From contig NZ_JAJUWT010000024.1 in NCBI RefSeq assembly GCF_021390395.1, positions 62,001 to 126,000 on the forward strand: a DNA stretch of 64,000 bases. Reading direction: 5' to 3'. The DNA comes from Saccharothrix sp. S26. Its GTDB lineage: Bacteria; Actinomycetota; Actinomycetes; Mycobacteriales; Pseudonocardiaceae. Position numbers and translations under genes: made by a program. Of the stretch, positions 1 to 8,590 are shown in pieces; positions within the stretch are counted from its first letter, which is position 1, and every line of letters begins with the position of its first letter. A model generated the notes under the pieces. That model did not search any database, was not told where the DNA came from, and saw only the letters and a program-made list of their open reading frames with translations.

Positions 1-442
1 GTCGTTCCTGCGGCGGGTGGTCGAGCGCACCGGGGCCGTCGGCGCGGACGGCGAGCTGTCGCCCGCGTTCGTGGCGTCGATGGACGACGACATGGGCACG
101 CCCGGCGCGTTGGCCGCGATCCACAAGCGGTTGCGCGAGGGCAACACGGCCCTGGAGTCCGGTGACGACCCGGGCGCGCGTGCCGCCGCCGAGTCGGTGC
201 GGGCGATGACCGGCGTGCTCGGGTTGGACCCGCTGTCGCCGCAGTGGCACGACGCCTCGGCGGGCGGCGCGGGCAGGCGCGCGTTGGGCGTGCTCGTGGA
301 GCGGCTGCTGGAGGAGCGGTCGCAGGCCCGCAAGGACAGGGACTTCGCGCGCGCGGACGCGCTGCGCGACCACCTGCTGCTGGCCGGTATCGCCGTCGAG
401 GACACCCCCGACGGTCCGTTGTGGACGTTGAAGGACGACTGA
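1..442 (+). CDS. cysS: Cysteinyl-tRNA synthetase, C-terminal part (cut by window edge)
   Basis: The reading frame is open from the first base of the window and ends at a TGA at 440-442, so only the last 146 or so residues are present. They match the helical C-terminal region of class I CysRS: a DALR-type helical bundle, then the characteristic ending with [13 protein letters not shown] and EDTPDGPLW motifs. The catalytic HIGH and KMSKS motifs lie outside the window. CysRS charges tRNA-Cys in the cytoplasm. rlmB starts 4 bp downstream, so the two are probably co-transcribed, as in other actinobacteria. Identification rests on the tail only but is strong. Confidence 0.9.
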   Translation, partial: SFLRRVVERTGAVGADGELSPAFVASMDDDMGTPGALAAIHKRLREGNTALESGDDPGARAAAESVRAMTGVLGLDPLSPQWHDASAGGAGRRALGVLVERLLEERSQARKDRDFARADALRDHLLLAGIAVEDTPDGPLWTLKDD

Positions 443-446
443 GCTC

Positions 447-1415
447 GTGGCTGGTAACTCCAAGCGCCGGGGCGCCATGCGCAACCCCGGCTCCAAGAAG
501 GGCGCGGTCGTCGGTTCCGGCGGGCAGAAGTCCAAGGGCCTGCAGGGCAAGGGCCCCACGCCGAAGGCGACCGAACGACCGAACCACCCCGCTTACAAGC
601 GCGCGAACGCCGCCGCGAAGGCCGAGCAGGTCCGCTCCCAGCGGCGCAAGGCCGCCGAGAACGGCCCCGAGACCGTGGCCGGGCGCAACCCGGTGGTCGA
701 GTGCCTGCGGGCCGGCATCCCGGCGACCGCGCTGTACGTGGCGCTGGGCATCGACGCCGACGACCGGGTCGCCGAGGCGGTGCAACTGGCGGCCACGCGC
801 GGCATCTCCGTGCTGGAGGTGCAGCGCGGCGAGCTGGACCGGATCACCGGCGGCGCCATGCACCAGGGGCTCGGCTTGCAGGTGCCGCCCTACGAGTACA
901 CCGAGCCGCGCGAACTGCTCAAGATCGCGAACCAGTCCGGCATGCCGCCGTTGTTGGTCGCCCTGGACGGCGTGACCGACCCGCGCAACCTCGGCGCCGT
1001 CGTGCGCTCGGCCGCCGCCTTCGGCGCGCACGGCATCGTGCTGCCGCAGCGCCGGTCCGCCGGGATCACGGCGGTGGCTTGGCGTACCAGTGCGGGCACG
1101 GCCGCTCGGATGCCGATCGCCGTGGCCACGAACCTGACGCGTCAGCTCAAGGAGTGGGCCGAGGCCGGGCTGATGGTCATCGGTCTGGACGCGGACGGTG
1201 ACGTGGACGTGGACGGCCTGGACCTCGCCACCGGCCCGTTGGTGGTCGTGGTGGGCTCGGAGGGACGCGGCCTGTCGCGCCTGGTGAAGGAGACGTGCGA
1301 CCAGACGGTGTCCATCCCGATGGCCGCCGGCGTCGAGTCGCTGAACGCCTCCGTCGCCGCCGGCGTGGTGTTGGCCGAGATCGCTCGTCGGCGTCGGCTC
1401 GAAGTCCGGGGCTGA
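447..1415 (+). CDS. rlmB: 23S rRNA 2'-O-methyltransferase, TrmH/SpoU family (RlmB-like)
   Basis: This 322-residue protein starts at GTG 447, 4 bp after cysS. Residues 1-75 form a Lys/Arg/Gly-rich basic extension typical of actinobacterial members. A SpoU substrate-binding domain follows ([11 protein letters not shown], about residues 76-150). The C-terminal SPOUT trefoil-knot domain carries all three motifs: [28 protein letters not shown] and SIPM...[16 protein letters not shown]. The family methylates a ribose in 23S rRNA, Gm2251 in E. coli; the exact target here is inferred. It could equally be annotated as a generic TrmH-family RNA methyltransferase. Confidence 0.92.
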   Translation: MAGNSKRRGAMRNPGSKKGAVVGSGGQKSKGLQGKGPTPKATERPNHPAYKRANAAAKAEQVRSQRRKAAENGPETVAGRNPVVECLRAGIPATALYVALGIDADDRVAEAVQLAATRGISVLEVQRGELDRITGGAMHQGLGLQVPPYEYTEPRELLKIANQSGMPPLLVALDGVTDPRNLGAVVRSAAAFGAHGIVLPQRRSAGITAVAWRTSAGTAARMPIAVATNLTRQLKEWAEAGLMVIGLDADGDVDVDGLDLATGPLVVVVGSEGRGLSRLVKETCDQTVSIPMAAGVESLNASVAAGVVLAEIARRRRLEVRG

Positions 1416-1985
1416 AGAGCAACAGCTGCGAAGATCAAAAACGTCCTCGCAGGGGGCAGATCAGCAGGATGACCCCAACCACCCCTTGACGCTGCGGTTG
1501 CGTCGTGGGTCGGGTTTCGTGTCATCCCACCGACCTCCCTCCGGGCTACATCGCGCCCGCACCGCGCCGGACGGGACCGGACCCCCGGCCCCGCCGGCGA
1601 CCCCGATCCCCTCCACTGGACGTCTTTTGCCTCAAAAGTAGGGCTTCGTGTCATCCCGCCGACCTGGCGCAGCCCTACCGCACGTGTCAAGGGGGGCGCG
1701 GGTTCACCGATGCCCACGGCCTTCACTGCGGGCCGCGCCCCCCTTGATACGTGTGGTAGCCCTTGTGGAGGTCGGTGGGATGACACGAAACCCGGACCAC
1801 CCACCCCACCGCAGCATCCAGGCGCAGTCGGGGTCATCCTGCTGATCTGCCCGTCCGGCGAGGACAGCTTTCAACGCTTCTACGTCCACCTCGACCTCCC
1901 GTGCCCCCGGACCGGGATGTGAGGTCGGCCGGTTTGTGGGTGATCCGGTCCGAAGGCGCGTGAACGGCGGATAAGGTCTGCGGCG
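1416..1985. other. 570-bp intergenic region holding a fold-back repeat
   Basis: No convincing gene lies between rlmB and the MBOAT gene. Open frames here follow the repeat symmetry rather than a coding pattern. Most of the interval (1454-1852) is an inverted-repeat element listed separately. The last 130 bp should carry the promoter of the MBOAT gene, but no clear -35/-10 pair could be picked. Confidence 0.7.
1454..1852. repeat. Nested inverted-repeat (fold-back) intergenic element
   Basis: Three pairs of arms share one centre of symmetry. The outer arms 1454-1476 and 1830-1852 are perfect over 23 bp. The middle arms 1511-1538 and 1767-1794 are perfect over 28 bp. The inner arms 1671-1701 and 1733-1763 match at 28 of 31 bases. 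A further direct copy of the middle-arm core (TTCGTGTCATCCC) lies at about 1648-1666, so the unit TTCGTGTCATCCC[AG]CCGACCT occurs twice direct and once inverted. No transposase is present. It looks like a non-autonomous MITE/REP-like element, or the DNA for a large RNA hairpin. Confidence 0.85.
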
Positions 1986-3407
1986 ATGTCCTTCGCCACC
2001 CCGCTGTTCCTGTGGTTCTTCCTCCCGGTCGTGCTCGCGACCGTCCTCGTCACGCCCAGGAACTGGCGCAACGGCGTGGTCGCCGTGGCGAGCCTGCTGT
2101 TCTACGTCTCGGGAGCGGGCGGGACGACGGTCCTGCTGCTCGTCTGCATGGTCGGCAACTACCTGGCCGGCCGGCGGTTGGAGCCCGGCGCTCCGGGAGA
2201 TCGCAGGCTGGTCCTGGTCGGCGCGATCGCGCTCAACCTGGCCGTGCTGGTGATCTGGAAGTACGCCGGCTTCGCCACGCGGCAGTTGCACGACATCGCC
2301 GCCGTCGTCGGCGCGGACCTGCCGGTGGTGGAGCTCGCGCTGCCCATCGGCATCTCGTTCTACACGTTCCACCACATCTCGTACGTGGTCGACGTGTACC
2401 GGGGCGAACGGCCGGCGCTGCGCGACCCGGTCGCGTTCGTCGCCTACATCGCGATGTTCCCCCAGCTGGTGGCCGGCCCGATCGTGCGCTTCCGCGAGAT
2501 CGCCGACCAGTTGCCGCAGCCGCGCCTGCACCGCTGGGACGACATCGCGGCGGGCTTCCCCCGGTTCGCGCTCGGCCTGTGCAAGAAGGTGATCATCGCC
2601 GACTCGCTCGCGCCGATGGTCGACGCCTGCTTCGCCACGCCCGCCGACCAGATGACCACGTCCATCGCCTGGCTCGGCGCGATCGGCTACACGCTGCAGC
2701 TCTACTTCGACTTCTCCGGCTACTCCGACATGGCCATCGGGCTCGGCCGGATGCTGGGCTTCCGGTTGCCGGAGAACTTCGCCCGCCCGTACTCGTCGGT
2801 CACCATCACCGAGTTCTGGCGTCGCTGGCACATGTCGCTGTCGCGCTGGTTCCGCGACTACGTCTACATCCCGCTGGGCGGCAACCGCGGCGGCGTGTGG
2901 CAGACCTACCGGAACCTGTCGATCGTTTTCGTGCTGACCGGTTTCTGGCACGGGGCCAACTGGACGTTCCTGGTGTGGGGTTTGTTCCACGGCGGGCTGC
3001 TCGTGCTGGAACGCCGATTCGGCTGGGATTCGGCGCCGGTCACCGCGCGTGCCCGAATTGCCCGGCGCGTCGGGACCACGCTGCTCGTCGTAATCGGCTG
3101 GGTGTTCTTCCGGTCCGCCGACCTCGGTACGGCGTTCACCATCATCGGCCACCTGTTGTTGCCGGATTTCAGCGGGTTGACTGAAACGGTGGCGGCGGCG
3201 GCGACCAATCAGCGCATTGTGCTGCTCGTGCTGGCCCTGGTGATTGTCGTGCTGCCGAACCACCCGGTGAGCGGTCCTTACCTGGAGGCTTCCCGGGACA
3301 AGGTCGCGACCGCGGCCAGGATCTCGTTGATGACCGTCGGCGTCGGCTACGCGGCGATCCTCGTGGCGAGCGGCACCTTCAGCCCGTTCCTCTACTACCA
3401 GTTCTGA
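1986..3407 (+). CDS. MBOAT-family membrane O-acyltransferase (AlgI/DltB-like)
   Basis: This is a 473-residue polytopic membrane protein with about ten hydrophobic segments. It carries the MBOAT signatures: SFYTFHHISYVVDVY, FPQLVAGPIVRF, the FWRRWHMSLSRWFRDYVYIP block, and FWHGANWTFLVWG, in which H322 is the invariant catalytic histidine. Proteins of this subgroup move acyl (often acetyl) groups from a cytoplasmic donor across the membrane to polysaccharides or other envelope substrates, usually with a partner extracellular SGNH/AlgJ-like protein. No partner gene is adjacent, so the substrate is unknown. The ATG at 1986 is used; no strong Shine-Dalgarno precedes it. Confidence 0.88.
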   Translation: MSFATPLFLWFFLPVVLATVLVTPRNWRNGVVAVASLLFYVSGAGGTTVLLLVCMVGNYLAGRRLEPGAPGDRRLVLVGAIALNLAVLVIWKYAGFATRQLHDIAAVVGADLPVVELALPIGISFYTFHHISYVVDVYRGERPALRDPVAFVAYIAMFPQLVAGPIVRFREIADQLPQPRLHRWDDIAAGFPRFALGLCKKVIIADSLAPMVDACFATPADQMTTSIAWLGAIGYTLQLYFDFSGYSDMAIGLGRMLGFRLPENFARPYSSVTITEFWRRWHMSLSRWFRDYVYIPLGGNRGGVWQTYRNLSIVFVLTGFWHGANWTFLVWGLFHGGLLVLERRFGWDSAPVTARARIARRVGTTLLVVIGWVFFRSADLGTAFTIIGHLLLPDFSGLTETVAAAATNQRIVLLVLALVIVVLPNHPVSGPYLEASRDKVATAARISLMTVGVGYAAILVASGTFSPFLYYQF

Positions 3408-3769
3408 AGATCGACACTCGGGTCTCGTTCAACAATTGACCGTTCAACCGCCGTGACACCGCCTCGGCGACCGCAGGAACGCGCTGGCCCGGTCGGACCA
3501 GCCCGGCCGTACCCAATGGAGGCCAAGGTCGACGTAGGGTAGGCGAGGATTGCTCACGCCGTGTCACCTACAGTCAACTGTGAAGAATAAGTGGGCGGTT
3601 TTTCGCCGTTGTAACTACTTTATGTAACCGACCTGCTCCGTTCGGGTACACAGTGTGGTAGGACAGAGATTGCACATCCGGCAGCTTCTACCGTGCTAAC
3701 CGAGGGAATTGTTACTTCGGGTGGGGGTAACGTGACTCACTCATCGGGGCCGACCAACCTGGGGGAGTT
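3408..3769. other. 362-bp intergenic region, locally AT-richer, no gene seen
   Basis: Between the MBOAT and MFS genes there is no coding frame with actinobacterial codon bias. The part 3570-3720 is clearly less GC-rich than its surroundings and contains a small GGCG-TTTTT-CGCC fold and runs such as GTAACTACTTTATGTAACC. It is probably the promoter and leader of the MFS gene. I could not fit a known riboswitch class. Confidence 0.5.
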
Positions 3770-4993
3770 GTGACTTCCGGGGGGACCGTCCGCGCGCTCG
3801 TGGGCAACCGCGAGTTCCGCGGCATGTGGATCGGCTCGACGGTGTCCACCGTGGGCGACCAGCTCGCGGCGGTGGCGCTCTCGCTGCTGGTGTTCGAGCG
3901 CACCCAGTCCGCCGCGTGGACCGCCCTGACGTGGTCCTTGACGCTGTTCCCGCCGCTGGTCTCCGGCCCGCTGCTGGGCTGGCTCGCGGACCGGTTCCCC
4001 CGCCGCACGGTGATGGTCTGGTGCGCGTGGCTGCAAGCCGGCCTGGTGGGCCTGATGGCCATCCCCGGCGCGCCGCTGTGGCTGATGATCGTGCTGCTGG
4101 TCGTCGTGCTGATGATCTCGTCGCCGTTCCTGGCGGCCCAGGAGGCCAGCCTGCCGCACGTGCTGCCGGACAAGCGCTACGACGACGGCGTGGCCCTGTT
4201 CGGCACGTCGGTGGACGTCGCCCAGATGGCCGGCCTCGCCGCCGCGGGCTTCCTCGTCACCGGCACGAGCGCCAACGTCGCGCTCGCCATCGACGCGGCC
4301 ACGTTCGTGTGGGTGGCGGTCCTGGTGCAGCTGTCGGTCAAGCACCGGCCCGCGGCCGACCCGCGCGGCACGAAACGGGATCCCGAAGGTCCCAAGGGCG
4401 CGTTCACGCTCCTGGTCACCGAACCCCGGCTGCGCAGCCTCATGGGCATGCGCCTGCTGGCGGGCCTCGCCATGGTCCCGGAGGGACTCGCCGTGCCCCT
4501 GGCGGCGAGTCTGGACGCGGTGTGGGCCGTCGGCCTGATCCTGGCCATCGAGCCCGCCGCCAACGTCCTCGGCGTGGCCGTGCTGTTCCGGGTGGTGCGC
4601 GATCCCGCGAAACGCGAGCGGCTGATCGGCCCGCTCGCCATACTGTCCTTGGCCCCTCTGGTCATGTTCGCGTTGAACCCGAACCTGACCTGGACCATCG
4701 CACTGCTGGTGATCGCCGGGATGGCCGGTGCGTACCACACGCCCGCACGCTCGGCGTGGATGCGCATCCTGCCGGACGCCTACCGCGGTCGGGCGTACGG
4801 CATCGGCCGGGCCGCGCTGCGCTCGTCGCAGGGCGGCGGGATGGCGCTGGCCGGTGTCGTGGCCCACTCGATCGGCTCGGTGACCGCGACCATCGCGGGT
4901 GCAGGCGGCATCGGACTACTGCTCGCCACCCAGGCGACCGTAGCCTGGCGACGGGCCCGCACCCGGAACGATCCGAAGGCGGTGGCGATCTGA
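3770..4993 (+). CDS. MFS transporter (EntS/MFS_3-like exporter)
   Basis: This 407-residue protein has 12 predicted transmembrane helices. The N-terminal half has the MFS features FRGMWIGSTVSTVGDQLAAVALSLLVFERT and the loop 2-3 motif GWLADRFPRRTVM. The shape is that of the MFS_3 group, which includes the enterobactin exporter EntS and macrolide exporters. Its substrate cannot be read from sequence. GTG 3770 is chosen because a GGGGGAG stretch precedes it, although the spacing is short (2 bp). The gene appears monocistronic, with a 362-bp upstream gap and about 110 bp downstream. Confidence 0.85.
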   Translation: MTSGGTVRALVGNREFRGMWIGSTVSTVGDQLAAVALSLLVFERTQSAAWTALTWSLTLFPPLVSGPLLGWLADRFPRRTVMVWCAWLQAGLVGLMAIPGAPLWLMIVLLVVVLMISSPFLAAQEASLPHVLPDKRYDDGVALFGTSVDVAQMAGLAAAGFLVTGTSANVALAIDAATFVWVAVLVQLSVKHRPAADPRGTKRDPEGPKGAFTLLVTEPRLRSLMGMRLLAGLAMVPEGLAVPLAASLDAVWAVGLILAIEPAANVLGVAVLFRVVRDPAKRERLIGPLAILSLAPLVMFALNPNLTWTIALLVIAGMAGAYHTPARSAWMRILPDAYRGRAYGIGRAALRSSQGGGMALAGVVAHSIGSVTATIAGAGGIGLLLATQATVAWRRARTRNDPKAVAI

Positions 4994-5107
4994 AACGGAC
5001 TCATCACATATCGCGATTGTCAAACATGAAGAACCCCTCGGCTGCGGCCCGCTAGCCCGCGGGCACGTACGGTGAACATTCGGTCCGGGATGGAGGGAGC
5101 GGCTCAC

Positions 5108-5221
5108 ATGTCGCGGTTGCGCATGGCGAACACCTCCTCAGTGCGCATCTCGGGCACGGACGTGCCGCTGCGAACGGCGTTCGCCACGCGGCGCCGGGCA
5201 GAGGGTAGGGGGTCGTGGTGA
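5108..5221 (+). CDS. Small ORF (37 codons) coupled to the diguanylate cyclase gene
   Basis: ATG 5108 is preceded by GGAGGG at 5092-5097 with 10-nt spacing. The frame runs 37 codons with GC in most third positions, as expected of real genes here. It encodes a basic peptide beginning MSRLRMANTSSVR and ending RRAEGRGSW. Its TGA (5219-5221) overlaps the second possible GTG start of the GGDEF gene in a GTGA junction. The ribosome-binding site, codon use and overlap all favour translation. The role may be a leader or coupling peptide, or a small partner of the cyclase. No family is recognised. Confidence 0.55.
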   Translation: MSRLRMANTSSVRISGTDVPLRTAFATRRRAEGRGSW

Positions 5222-6705
5222 AGAACAGTTTGACTGACCAGAAGGCATCTGGGGCAGTCGGCCGGCCCTCGATTCGCAACTGGGATCTGTGGGCGTTGCG
5301 ACCGGCCGCGCTGGTGTACTTCTTCTTCATCGAATCGGCGGTAGCCGCTGCCGCCATTTGGCTGCTCACCGGGCTCGGTTCGGTCTCGAACGCCGACTGG
5401 CTGCGATTCGGCGCGGTGATGTTCGCCATCACCGTCCACCTGATGATCGTCCGGCGCGCCGAGGAGTCGCGGCGCAACGAGTCCGCCGGCCCGCACATCG
5501 ACCTGACGTCGGTGTGGACGTTCGCCGCCGCCATCGCCCTGCCGGGCGCCCTGGCCGTGCTGGCCACGGTGTGGATGCGGATCCTGATCCAGCCGATCGC
5601 GCGCCGCCAGCCGTACCGGTTCGTGTTCAGCTCCGCCAGCATCCTCGGCGGCACCATGCTCGCCTGGGCCGTGGTGCACCTGTCCGGGCTGTCGCTGCTG
5701 GCCACCGGCCGCATCCCGACCGACCTGGGCCTGGTGCTCGTGCTCATCGTGGCCGGGGTGGTCAACTGGGGCGCGCAGGGCATGAACATCGCGATCGCCT
5801 TGAAGATCGTCACCCCGCACACCCGAATCCAGGAGTTCCTGGGCTCGCGGGCGGACAACATGCTGGAGCTGAGCACGCTCGGCGCGGGCGCCATGCTCGG
5901 CATGCTGATGACCACGCACTGGGTGGGCCCGCTGCTGCTGGTGTTCCCGGTGATCCTGGTCAACGCGCTGCTCTACCACGCCGCGCAACGACGGGCGCAC
6001 CTCGAGCGCCTGCTGCGCGAGCAGGAGCAGTTGCAGGCGCGGCTGGCCGAGGACGCGCACACCGACTACCGGACCGGGCTGCTCAACACCAACGGCCTGG
6101 CCGAGTACGCGGGCAGGCTCACCGACCGGTGCCGGCTGGACAACCAGCCGGTGACCGTGCTGGCCATCGACCTGGACCACTTCAAGCGGATCAACGACAC
6201 CTGGGGCCACCCGGCGGGCAACGCCGTGCTTGCCGAGGTGGGTCGGATCCTGCGGGAGAAGCTGCGGCCGGGCGACGTGGCCGGGCGCGACGGCGGCGAG
6301 GAGTTCGTCGTGGTGCTCGCCGACACGGGCCTGGCCCAGGGCACCGCGATCGCCGAACGGGTGCGCGAGGCGATCGGCCAGATGTCCGTGGTGACCACCG
6401 ACAAGCACCGCAACACCGTCACCCTGCGCGGGCGGAACCTGCCGTTGACCTCGGACGGGCCGGACGTGCGGGCCATCTCGGCGTCCATCGGCGTGGCCGT
6501 GCTGCCGGACAACGGCGAATGCCTCCAGGACGCGCAGCACTGCGCGGACGCGGCGCTCTACGCGGCCAAGGAGAACGGGCGCAACCAGGTGCGCGTCGCC
6601 GCCGGCGAGATCCGGCTGCTGCCCGCGCCCCGGGCCGACCAGCACCAGCCCGTGGTCGAGGCCACGGAGCCGCAGGAAGCCGCCGGAGCAACCCGGACCG
6701 CGTAG
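5215..6705 (+). CDS. Membrane-bound diguanylate cyclase (GGDEF domain)
   Basis: This 496-residue protein has an N-terminal block of hydrophobic helices (about residues 20-255), then a short helical linker rich in Glu/Gln/Arg, then a complete GGDEF domain (about 285-455). The active site is GGEEF at 360-364. An RxxD inhibitory I-site (R351-D354) sits exactly five residues upstream, so product inhibition is expected. DLDHFKRINDTWGH is the Mg/GTP-binding part. It should make cyclic-di-GMP from two GTP in response to a membrane signal. No EAL domain is present. Starts GTG 5215 and GTG 5218 are both possible; the latter overlaps the stop of the small ORF at 5108. Confidence 0.92.
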   Translation: MVKNSLTDQKASGAVGRPSIRNWDLWALRPAALVYFFFIESAVAAAAIWLLTGLGSVSNADWLRFGAVMFAITVHLMIVRRAEESRRNESAGPHIDLTSVWTFAAAIALPGALAVLATVWMRILIQPIARRQPYRFVFSSASILGGTMLAWAVVHLSGLSLLATGRIPTDLGLVLVLIVAGVVNWGAQGMNIAIALKIVTPHTRIQEFLGSRADNMLELSTLGAGAMLGMLMTTHWVGPLLLVFPVILVNALLYHAAQRRAHLERLLREQEQLQARLAEDAHTDYRTGLLNTNGLAEYAGRLTDRCRLDNQPVTVLAIDLDHFKRINDTWGHPAGNAVLAEVGRILREKLRPGDVAGRDGGEEFVVVLADTGLAQGTAIAERVREAIGQMSVVTTDKHRNTVTLRGRNLPLTSDGPDVRAISASIGVAVLPDNGECLQDAQHCADAALYAAKENGRNQVRVAAGEIRLLPAPRADQHQPVVEATEPQEAAGATRTA

Positions 6706-6926
6706 TAAGACCCCGTCGTCTCCACCACGCCCTTGGCGGCCCGCTGGGGCACGCGCACGGCGGCGCAGGGCACGACGTGACGCCCCACCGCGACCGCGGT
6801 GGTTGGCCGATGTGGTCGTCGTGCGACGCATGGCACCCGTCTCCGCGCGCGACCCGCGTCTCGCCACCGGGCCTCTTGGTGCCCCCTTGACACCGGCATA
6901 CCCACTCTGGGCCGGTCCCAAACGTG
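6706..6926. other. Intergenic region between convergent GGDEF and metal-transport genes
   Basis: No gene is seen in these 221 bp. A 7-bp perfect hairpin (CCACCGC at 6785-6791, GCGGTGG at 6796-6802) could act as a transcription terminator, but no T-run follows on either strand. Confidence 0.4.
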
Positions 6927-7757
6927 CTACTGCACTCTTTCCCGCTTGCCGCCGAGCAGGCGGCAGACCAGGTAGATCAGGAACGACACGGCCGTCACGA
7001 ACGCGCTCACCGGCATGCCCGGCGCGAGCGACAGCACCATCCCGCCGAGCACGGACACCTCGGCGAACACCACGGCCAGCACGGTCGCCCGCAGCGGGCT
7101 CGCGGTGACCCTGGTCGCCGCCGCCGCGGGCGTGATCATCAGCGACAGCACGAGCAGCGCGCCGACCAGCTGCACGCTCAACGCCGTCGCCACGCCCACG
7201 AGCACCGCGAACACCACCGACAACGTCCGCACCGGCACGCCCCGCGCCGTGGCCACGGCCGCGTCCACGCTGGCGAAGTGCAGCGGCCGGTAGATGAACG
7301 CCAGCACCGCCAGCACCGCGACCGACGAGCCGATCAGCAGCCACAGGTCGGTCGACCCGACGCTCACCACCTGCCCGGTGAGCAGGCCGAACTTGTTCGC
7401 CGCACGCCCCTTGTAGAGCGCCAGGAACAGCACCCCGAGCCCCAGGCCGAACGCCAGGATCGCGCCGATCACCGAGTCCCGGTCCGCGTCACGCCTGCTC
7501 AGCAGCCCCAGCAGCAGCGCGGCGATGACCGAGCCGGCCAGCGCGCCGTACCCGACGCCGACGCCGACCAGCAGGGCCGCGGCGCCGCCGGTGAACGCCA
7601 GCTCGCTCGTGCCGTGCACGGCGAACGCCATCTTCCGGGTCACCACGAGCGGTCCGAGCAGCCCCGCCACGAGCCCGAGCACCGCGCCCGCGATGAGCAT
7701 CGGCTGCACGTACCGCAACAGGTCGATCGTCTGCCCGACGTCGAAGAAGTTCTCCAT
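6927..7757 (-). CDS. znuB: Metal (zinc/manganese) ABC transporter permease, ABC-3 family
   Basis: This 276-residue protein with 8 or so hydrophobic helices matches the ABC-3 family of ZnuB/MntB/TroC permeases: PLVVTRKMAFAVHGTSELAFTGGAAALL near the N-terminus and LVGALLVLSLMITPAAAA in the second half. Its ATG (7757-7755) overlaps the TGA of the ATPase gene in a TGATG junction, so the two are translationally coupled. With the lipoprotein and ATPase upstream it forms a complete metal importer. Zinc is favoured because of the His-rich loop in the binding protein; manganese cannot be excluded. Confidence 0.9.
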   Translation of the reverse strand: MENFFDVGQTIDLLRYVQPMLIAGAVLGLVAGLLGPLVVTRKMAFAVHGTSELAFTGGAAALLVGVGVGYGALAGSVIAALLLGLLSRRDADRDSVIGAILAFGLGLGVLFLALYKGRAANKFGLLTGQVVSVGSTDLWLLIGSSVAVLAVLAFIYRPLHFASVDAAVATARGVPVRTLSVVFAVLVGVATALSVQLVGALLVLSLMITPAAAATRVTASPLRATVLAVVFAEVSVLGGMVLSLAPGMPVSAFVTAVSFLIYLVCRLLGGKRERVQ

Positions 7758-8590
7758 CAGCCCTCATCCGCCACGTGGTGCGGCTCGTCCTCGCACACGT
7801 GCTGCGCGCCGACCACGTGGATCTGGTCGCGCACGCGGACCACCTCGACGTTCGTGCGGTACAGCTCGGTCAACGTCCGCGAGGTCATCACCTCGGCGGG
7901 CGGGCCGATCCGGAACCGGCCGTCGACCAGGTACAGCACCCGGTCGACCAGCGGCAGGATCGGGTTGATCTCGTGGGTCACGAACAGCACGGCCGTGCCC
8001 GCGGCCCGGCGGCGGGCGTCGATCAGGTCGCTGACCACGCGCTGGTGGTGCAGGTCGAGCGAGAGCAGCGGCTCGTCGCACAACAGCACCTCGGGGTCGC
8101 CGACCAGGGCCTGCGCCACCCGCAGCCGCTGCTGCTCGCCGCCGGAGAGCAGGCCGACGGGCTCGTCGGCGTACCTGGTCGCGCCGACCGCCTCCAGCGC
8201 CACGTCCACCTTGGCCCGGCGTTCGCGCCGGTTGCGCCAGCCGACGCCCCAGCCGTGCCCGTCCAGGCCGAACCCGACCAGGTCACGGCCGCGCAGCGCG
8301 AGCGTGGAGTCGATCGCCCGCTGCTGCGGGATGTAGCCGATGCGCCGGTTGCCGCCCGCGACGCGCACCGTGCCGCCGGACAGCGGTTGCAGGCCCAGCA
8401 GCACCCGGATGAGGCTGGTCTTGCCCGAGCCGTTGGGCCCGAGCACGGCCACGAACTCGCCCGGGGCCACGTCCAGGTCCAGCCCGTCCCACAGCACCCG
8501 GTCGCCGTAGGACAGCCGGGCGCCGCGCAACGCGACGGCCGCGCGCGTCGAGGGTTCCGCCGCCTCGGCGGTCCGGCTGGGAAGCGTCAT
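7757..8590 (-). CDS. znuC: Metal ABC transporter ATP-binding protein
   Basis: This 277-residue ATPase starts at ATG 8590, which overlaps the znuA stop in an ATGA junction. Longer upstream starts would run into znuA. Walker A is GPNGSGKT, the signature is LSGGEQQR, Walker B is VLLCDEPLLSLD and the switch histidine is in FVTHEIN. The Q-loop reads YIPQQR. It powers import by the neighbouring permease. An RGRDLVGFGLDGHGWGVGWR insertion after the Q-loop is typical of the actinobacterial metal importers. The gene order on the minus strand is binding protein, ATPase, permease. Confidence 0.9.
   Translation of the reverse strand: MTLPSRTAEAAEPSTRAAVALRGARLSYGDRVLWDGLDLDVAPGEFVAVLGPNGSGKTSLIRVLLGLQPLSGGTVRVAGGNRRIGYIPQQRAIDSTLALRGRDLVGFGLDGHGWGVGWRNRRERRAKVDVALEAVGATRYADEPVGLLSGGEQQRLRVAQALVGDPEVLLCDEPLLSLDLHHQRVVSDLIDARRRAAGTAVLFVTHEINPILPLVDRVLYLVDGRFRIGPPAEVMTSRTLTELYRTNVEVVRVRDQIHVVGAQHVCEDEPHHVADEG

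Noticed and set aside
244-975. Arg/Pro-rich frame overlapping cysS and rlmB
   Set aside because: Typical out-of-frame shadow composition; both overlapped genes are well supported.
1142-1837. Minus-strand frame covering the end of rlmB and the fold-back element
   Set aside because: It follows the repeat symmetry and overlaps a confident gene; no family pattern.
5104-5124. Minus-strand micro-ORF of six codons (MRNRDM) with a perfect AGGAGG 6 bp in front
   Set aside because: It lies antisense to the better-supported plus-strand small ORF and leads into no minus-strand gene. The ribosome-site match is likely chance.
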